Of a DNA stretch of 33,616 nucleotides, positions 31,068-33,616 are shown piece after piece. The position numbers were made by a program, and so were the translations under genes. How positions within the stretch are numbered: position 1 is the stretch's first letter; each line of letters begins with the position of its first letter. The notes below the pieces were generated by a model that saw only the letters and a program-made list of their open reading frames with translations, ran no database searches and was not told the DNA's origin. Source of the stretch: Bacillota bacterium (GTDB lineage: Bacteria; Bacillota; Clostridia; Christensenellales; Aristaeellaceae); the NCBI GenBank assembly GCA_023404715.1, contig JAEYAR010000017.1:1-33616 (forward strand). Reading direction: 5' to 3'.

Positions 31068-31592
31068 ATGCGCATGGAGGTTGTCACGGGCCCTGACAGC
31101 GTCCGCGATCAGGCATTGTGCCAATTGGTCGAACAGCATCAAACAGCATTGCTTCGTATGTGCTTCCTGTACTTGCGGGATGAAGCGCTGGCCGAAGATG
31201 CTGTGCAGGAAACGTTCATCAAGGCATATAGGGCAATGCCTACATTTCGTGGAGATTGCAGCGAAAAGACATGGTTGATGCGCATTGCCATCAACACCTG
31301 TCGAGACATGCAGCGCTCCGGCTGGTTCCGTCACGTGGATCGCCGCGTTACGCTGGACAAGTTGCCGGAGGCATCCGCTGGGTTTACGGACAGGGATGAG
31401 GAACTGACGCTGGCGGTTATGAGGCTTCCAAGAAAATGTAAAGAGGTTATCATGCTCCGGTACTACCAGCAGATGAGTGTGGCAGAGATTTCCGAATCCC
31501 TAAATGTGACCGCATCTACCGTATCGAATCAGATAAACCGAGCAAAAAAGAAGCTGCGCAGTATGTTGGAGAGGGGGCATTCTGATGTTTGA
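31068..31592 (+). CDS. ECF-type RNA polymerase sigma factor (SigW/SigV-like)
   Basis: A 174-residue two-domain sigma factor. Region 2: LRMCFLYLRDEALAEDAVQE, then FIKAYRAMPTFRGDCSEKTW and LMRIAINTCRDM; region 4: LPRKCKEVIMLRYYQQMSVA, then EISESLNVTASTVSNQINRA. Start ATG 31068 has AAGGAG at 31057-31062; ATG 31074 is a possible alternative. The upstream promoter matches the SigW-type consensus, indicating positive autoregulation. The next gene overlaps by 8 bases and encodes a single-pass membrane protein, the usual anti-sigma position. It is a separate system from the sigma factor near 19 kb: the two share little sequence and have unrelated partners. Confidence 0.93.
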   Translation: MRMEVVTGPDSVRDQALCQLVEQHQTALLRMCFLYLRDEALAEDAVQETFIKAYRAMPTFRGDCSEKTWLMRIAINTCRDMQRSGWFRHVDRRVTLDKLPEASAGFTDRDEELTLAVMRLPRKCKEVIMLRYYQQMSVAEISESLNVTASTVSNQINRAKKKLRSMLERGHSDV

Positions 31593-32499
31593 ACAGAATC
31601 CAACTGAACAGATTCGTGAAGCCGTTGATGCGCGCCTCTCTAGCCTGCAGGGTGATCCTTGGCTGGCGCAGCGCGTGTTAGCGAACGCGAAAGGAGAACA
31701 AAAAGTGAAGAAAAAGATTTCTGTAGGGTTTGTACTAGTGCTAGTTTTGGTACTGGCGGCTGTGACAGCGTTAGCGGCAATGACGCTTACTACATTCTAT
31801 GAAAGGGCCATCGAATTGGAAGGGAAAAGCGGTCTCATTCGGGATTGGAGTGCGGCGGATAAGATGGCGCTGGTGGACTGGATGGTTGAGGCGGGTGCCG
31901 ATCTGGACGAGAAGCAAGTCGGTAGACTGCACGATGATGCTCTTTCAGATGATGATAAGGGGAAACTGGCCATTGAAATCATGTACGCTTACTATGAGAA
32001 AGAATACGGCCTCAAGCGTGAGGATTATAACGAATCTAAAATGGCTATTTCCTTCTCTGAAGGAACGTGGGATGACGGAAGCGGCTCGAAGCGCCCGAAA
32101 ACCTGGAGCATGGATTTATGGTTGAAAGCAGATAGCGAGCATCCCATGGGGATATCCATTCTGCCTGATGGAGCAGTTAAGCAGGCCAGTGCACCGCATA
32201 TTAGCGATTGGAATGACGAGTGGAATGATGACATGCGGGCTAAAAACATTTGGACGATAGAAGGGATGGCAGCGTTGCAAAACAAATGGGGAGATAAAGC
32301 GCAGACATTGTTGGCAACAGGTGCTATTGACACTAAAGGGCAGATAAGCACGGTACTTTCGAGGAAGTTTGGCTTGCCGTCGGAAGATTCTCTAGCCAGA
32401 ACAAGGGCTCTTGAAGCCGCCGAAACCGCAGTTTTACAAATGCCGGGCTGGTCAAAGGAGAAACTTGCGCTCTTCAGAACGAAAATTGTCAAGGGGTGA
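31585..32499 (+). CDS. single-pass membrane protein, probable anti-sigma factor
   Basis: A 304-residue protein whose ATG overlaps the sigma gene's end by 8 bases (ribosome site GAGAGGGGG at 31569-31577), so the two are translationally coupled. A short N-terminal cytoplasmic part (FEQNPTEQIREAVDARLSSL) precedes one membrane helix (about 45-67, ISVGFVLVLVLVLAAVTALA) and an extracytoplasmic domain of about 230 residues rich in Asp, Glu, Trp and Lys. Near its C-terminus stands ALEAAETAVLQMPGWSKEKL. I do not recognise a named family; there is no zinc anti-sigma motif. The role as sensor and inhibitor of the sigma factor is inferred from layout and topology. Confidence 0.75.
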   Translation: MFEQNPTEQIREAVDARLSSLQGDPWLAQRVLANAKGEQKVKKKISVGFVLVLVLVLAAVTALAAMTLTTFYERAIELEGKSGLIRDWSAADKMALVDWMVEAGADLDEKQVGRLHDDALSDDDKGKLAIEIMYAYYEKEYGLKREDYNESKMAISFSEGTWDDGSGSKRPKTWSMDLWLKADSEHPMGISILPDGAVKQASAPHISDWNDEWNDDMRAKNIWTIEGMAALQNKWGDKAQTLLATGAIDTKGQISTVLSRKFGLPSEDSLARTRALEAAETAVLQMPGWSKEKLALFRTKIVKG

Positions 32500-32618
32500 A
32501 ATGATATTTTCTGTTCTTTGGGAGAGGTTGGGGGCGCGGGGGCAGAGCCACCGCAAAACCTAACGACAACCGCCGCAGTAGTGCAGACGGTTTTGCCGTA
32601 TAATGAAGCAGACGAAAG

Positions 32619-32654
32619 CGGGGGGCAGGGTAGTAAAATCCTGTTCCCCGTTTT
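32619..32654 (+). terminator. terminator-like hairpin after the sigma/anti-sigma pair
   Basis: An 11-bp stem (32619-32629 with 32640-32650, including two G-T pairs), a 10-base loop, then TTTT. It lies about 120 bases after the anti-sigma stop. Confidence 0.5.
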
Positions 32655-32681
32655 CGGCGGCGAAATGCGGGCGGCAAAAAT

Positions 32682-32760
32682 CCAGACGGTCAAGGGTTTA
32701 AGAGTGGAGATTTTTTCGCGCTGTGTGCGGAAAAATACTACTCGTCCCTTGACGGTCTGG
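32682..32760. repeat. 79-bp palindromic element
   Basis: Outer arms CCAGACGGTCAAGGG (32682-32696) and CCCTTGACGGTCTGG (32746-32760) match at 14 of 15 positions. The interior continues the palindrome (GAGTGGAGATTTTTTCGC against GCGGAAAAATACTACTC, near-complementary) around loop GCTGTGT. It has no coding potential; it resembles a REP- or MITE-like unit. Confidence 0.65.
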
Positions 32761-32788
32761 ATAGTCGGAATGGATGGAGAAGTGCAGA

Positions 32789-32817
32789 TTGCTTTCGTTA
32801 AAGAGATATGCTATAAT
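32789..32817 (+). promoter_or_regulatory. promoter of the 27-residue membrane protein gene
   Basis: TTGCTT (32789-32794), a 17-base spacer and TATAAT (32812-32817) with an extended -10 TGC. Confidence 0.6.
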
Positions 32818-32867
32818 TGAGCCGGTAAACGAACAGACAAATTAGAATTTGTATAGGAGGTGTAAAT

Positions 32868-32951
32868 ATGCATCCGTATTTTTGGTTAATTATGTTTTGT
32901 GCTGCTGTAGCGATTGTTATAGCTATTGTTTTGAGTAAGAAAAAGAAGTAA
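32868..32951 (+). CDS. 27-residue single-pass membrane protein
   Basis: ATG 32868 follows AGGAGGTG (32856-32863) at good spacing; the product starts MHPYFWLIMF, has a hydrophobic helix to about residue 22 (CAAVAIVIAIVL) and ends in SKKKK. It has its own promoter upstream and a terminator downstream, so it forms a complete small transcription unit of about 200 bases. The Lys-rich tail puts the C-terminus in the cytoplasm. I recognise no family; small proteins of this form include toxin-like and regulatory membrane peptides. No antisense RNA promoter was identified. Existence is well supported; function is unknown. Confidence 0.7.
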   Translation: MHPYFWLIMFCAAVAIVIAIVLSKKKK

Positions 32952-32986
32952 AAATATAAATGAATTAGAATTCATATCAGCGTGTC

Positions 32987-33017
32987 AAAAAAGCCTTCCA
33001 TACCGGAGGGCTTTTTT
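32987..33017 (+). terminator. terminator after the small membrane protein
   Basis: AAAAAAGCCTTCC (32987-32999) pairs with GGAGGGCTTTTTT (33005-33017) with one T-G pair, loop ATACC. The T run is part of the stem. It could work in both directions. Confidence 0.85.
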
Positions 33018-33025
33018 GGTATAAT
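33017..33025 (+). promoter_or_regulatory. extended -10 upstream of the IS1182-type transposase remnant
   Basis: TGGTATAAT directly after the terminator T run; no clear -35 is present. Confidence 0.4.
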
Positions 33026-33039
33026 AGAAGTGGGTGATA

Positions 33040-33616
33040 ATGATGCTGAAAAAGGAACAGAAGCAGCGGCAATCTGTTGAAATGTTGTGTACGGACATGG
33101 TGGTGCCGAAGAATCATCTGCTGAGGAAAATTGATGCAGCAGTCAATTTTGATAGGATTTACGAAATGGTTGAGCCGTTGTATTGTAAAGACAACGGACG
33201 ACCCAGCATCGATCCCGTAGTGCTGTTCAAGCTGGTGCTGATTCAGCATCTGTTTGGGATACATTCCTTGCGACAAACCGTCAAGGATGCGCAGGTCAAT
33301 GTTGCGTATCGGTGGTTTATCGGCTATACCATGGCGCAGCCTATTCCACATTTCGCGACAATTAGCTATGCCTTTGCAACGCACTTTTCTACCGAGGTGA
33401 TAGAGCAGGTATTTGCGTGGATCCTGAAATAAGTCAATGAAGCCGGGTATCTTGACCGTATCTTGACCTTGAGGCTGTCTTTATGGACAGAACATATATC
33501 AAAGCGAACGCCAACCTAAAAAAGCATATCAAGAAGGTCATCCCGCAAACAGCTCGGCATTATGGAGAGCAACTCATGGAGGAGGTCAATCGAGATCGGG
33601 AAGAACACGGAAAAAA
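33040..33616 (+). pseudogene. IS1182-type (DUF772) transposase, broken by a stop and a frameshift, 3' end outside window
   Basis: The first part (33040-33429) is a normal N-terminal DUF772 domain: VEMLCTDMVVPKNHLLRKID, GRPSIDPVVLFKLVLIQHLF, HSLRQTVKDAQVNVAYRWFI. It ends ILK at TAA 33430-33432, yet the same frame continues as VNEAGYLD. An 11-bp tandem duplication (33447-33468) then shifts the frame. In frame +3 the protein resumes as YLDLEAVFMDRTYIKANANL and stays open to 33616. Removing the duplication restores GYLDLEAVFMD, including the catalytic-domain start expected of this family. So there are two independent lesions, a nonsense codon and an 11-bp duplication. The start ATG 33040 (or 33043) has no strong ribosome site. 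Confidence 0.88.
33447..33468 (+). repeat. 11-bp tandem duplication inside the transposase remnant
   Basis: GTATCTTGACC occurs twice back to back (33447-33457, 33458-33468). Eleven bases shift the frame, and deleting one copy rejoins the transposase reading frame. Confidence 0.92.

Noticed and set aside
32025..32693. Minus-strand 222-residue open frame
   Set aside because: It covers the anti-sigma gene and terminator hairpin; Ser/Pro-rich with no ribosome site, so a shadow.
32518..32820. Plus-strand 100-residue open frame
   Set aside because: It runs through the terminator-like hairpin and the 79-bp palindrome and has no recognisable domain.

Overview
The window looks like chromosome of a moderately GC-rich anaerobic member of the Bacillota, probably a gut-type Clostridia. 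This is inferred from strong AGGAGG ribosome sites, Lpl-type sugar ABC transporters, an ECF sigma factor paired with a DUF4179 protein, a truncated SH3 protein of a kind common in gut Firmicutes, and Bacillus-like promoters and intrinsic terminators. No rRNA, tRNA, CRISPR array or prophage was seen. The species cannot be named from this sequence.

Layout. 1-3727 (+): the 3' end of a MacB/FtsX-like ABC permease, a small HEAT-repeat protein, a GNAT acetyltransferase and aspartate kinase, each with a recognisable promoter or terminator. 3785-11981: a glycan-use locus with visibly lower GC than its flanks. A minus-strand operon (solute-binding protein, two Lpl-type permeases, sialate O-acetylesterase, GH101/GH129-like glycosidase) is divergent from an AraC regulator; sialylated O-glycan (mucin-type) foraging is the likely role. 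11982-15813 (+): TauE/SafE-like exporter, secreted GH25 lysozyme with LysM, and FtsH. 15872-19474 (-): ECF sigma factor, DUF4179 membrane protein, a 52-residue membrane protein and a CotH-family protein, apparently one operon. 19600-20709 (+): a GNAT-Nudix in-frame fusion.

20793-28216 (-) is the most unusual part. A membrane-bound AraC-type regulator lies upstream of a five-gene cluster: a galactonate-dehydratase-like enolase-superfamily enzyme with a textbook Tat signal, a TRAP transporter (DctP, DctQ, DctM) and a 58-residue TatA. This suggests a sugar-acid dehydratase exported by Tat next to the importer for its substrate or product. The dehydratase also has a strong internal ribosome site just after the signal peptide, so it may be made in both exported and cytoplasmic forms. 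A dense run of perfect hairpins separates dctP from dctQ.

28217-33616 is mobile, lower-GC territory: an apparently intact IS110-family element with structured non-coding flanks, an SH3-protein remnant with its 5' part lost, a second ECF sigma/anti-sigma pair behind a SigW-like promoter, a palindromic element, a 27-residue membrane protein and a broken IS1182-type transposase that runs off the window.

Gene-free stretches over about 250 bases: 22836-23215 (hairpin cluster), 25566-25903 (terminator plus promoter), 28217-28692 (regulator promoter plus IS110 left flank), 29869-30101 (IS110 right flank, hairpins), 30816-31067 (only the ECF promoter seen) and 32500-32867 (terminator-like hairpin, palindrome, promoter).
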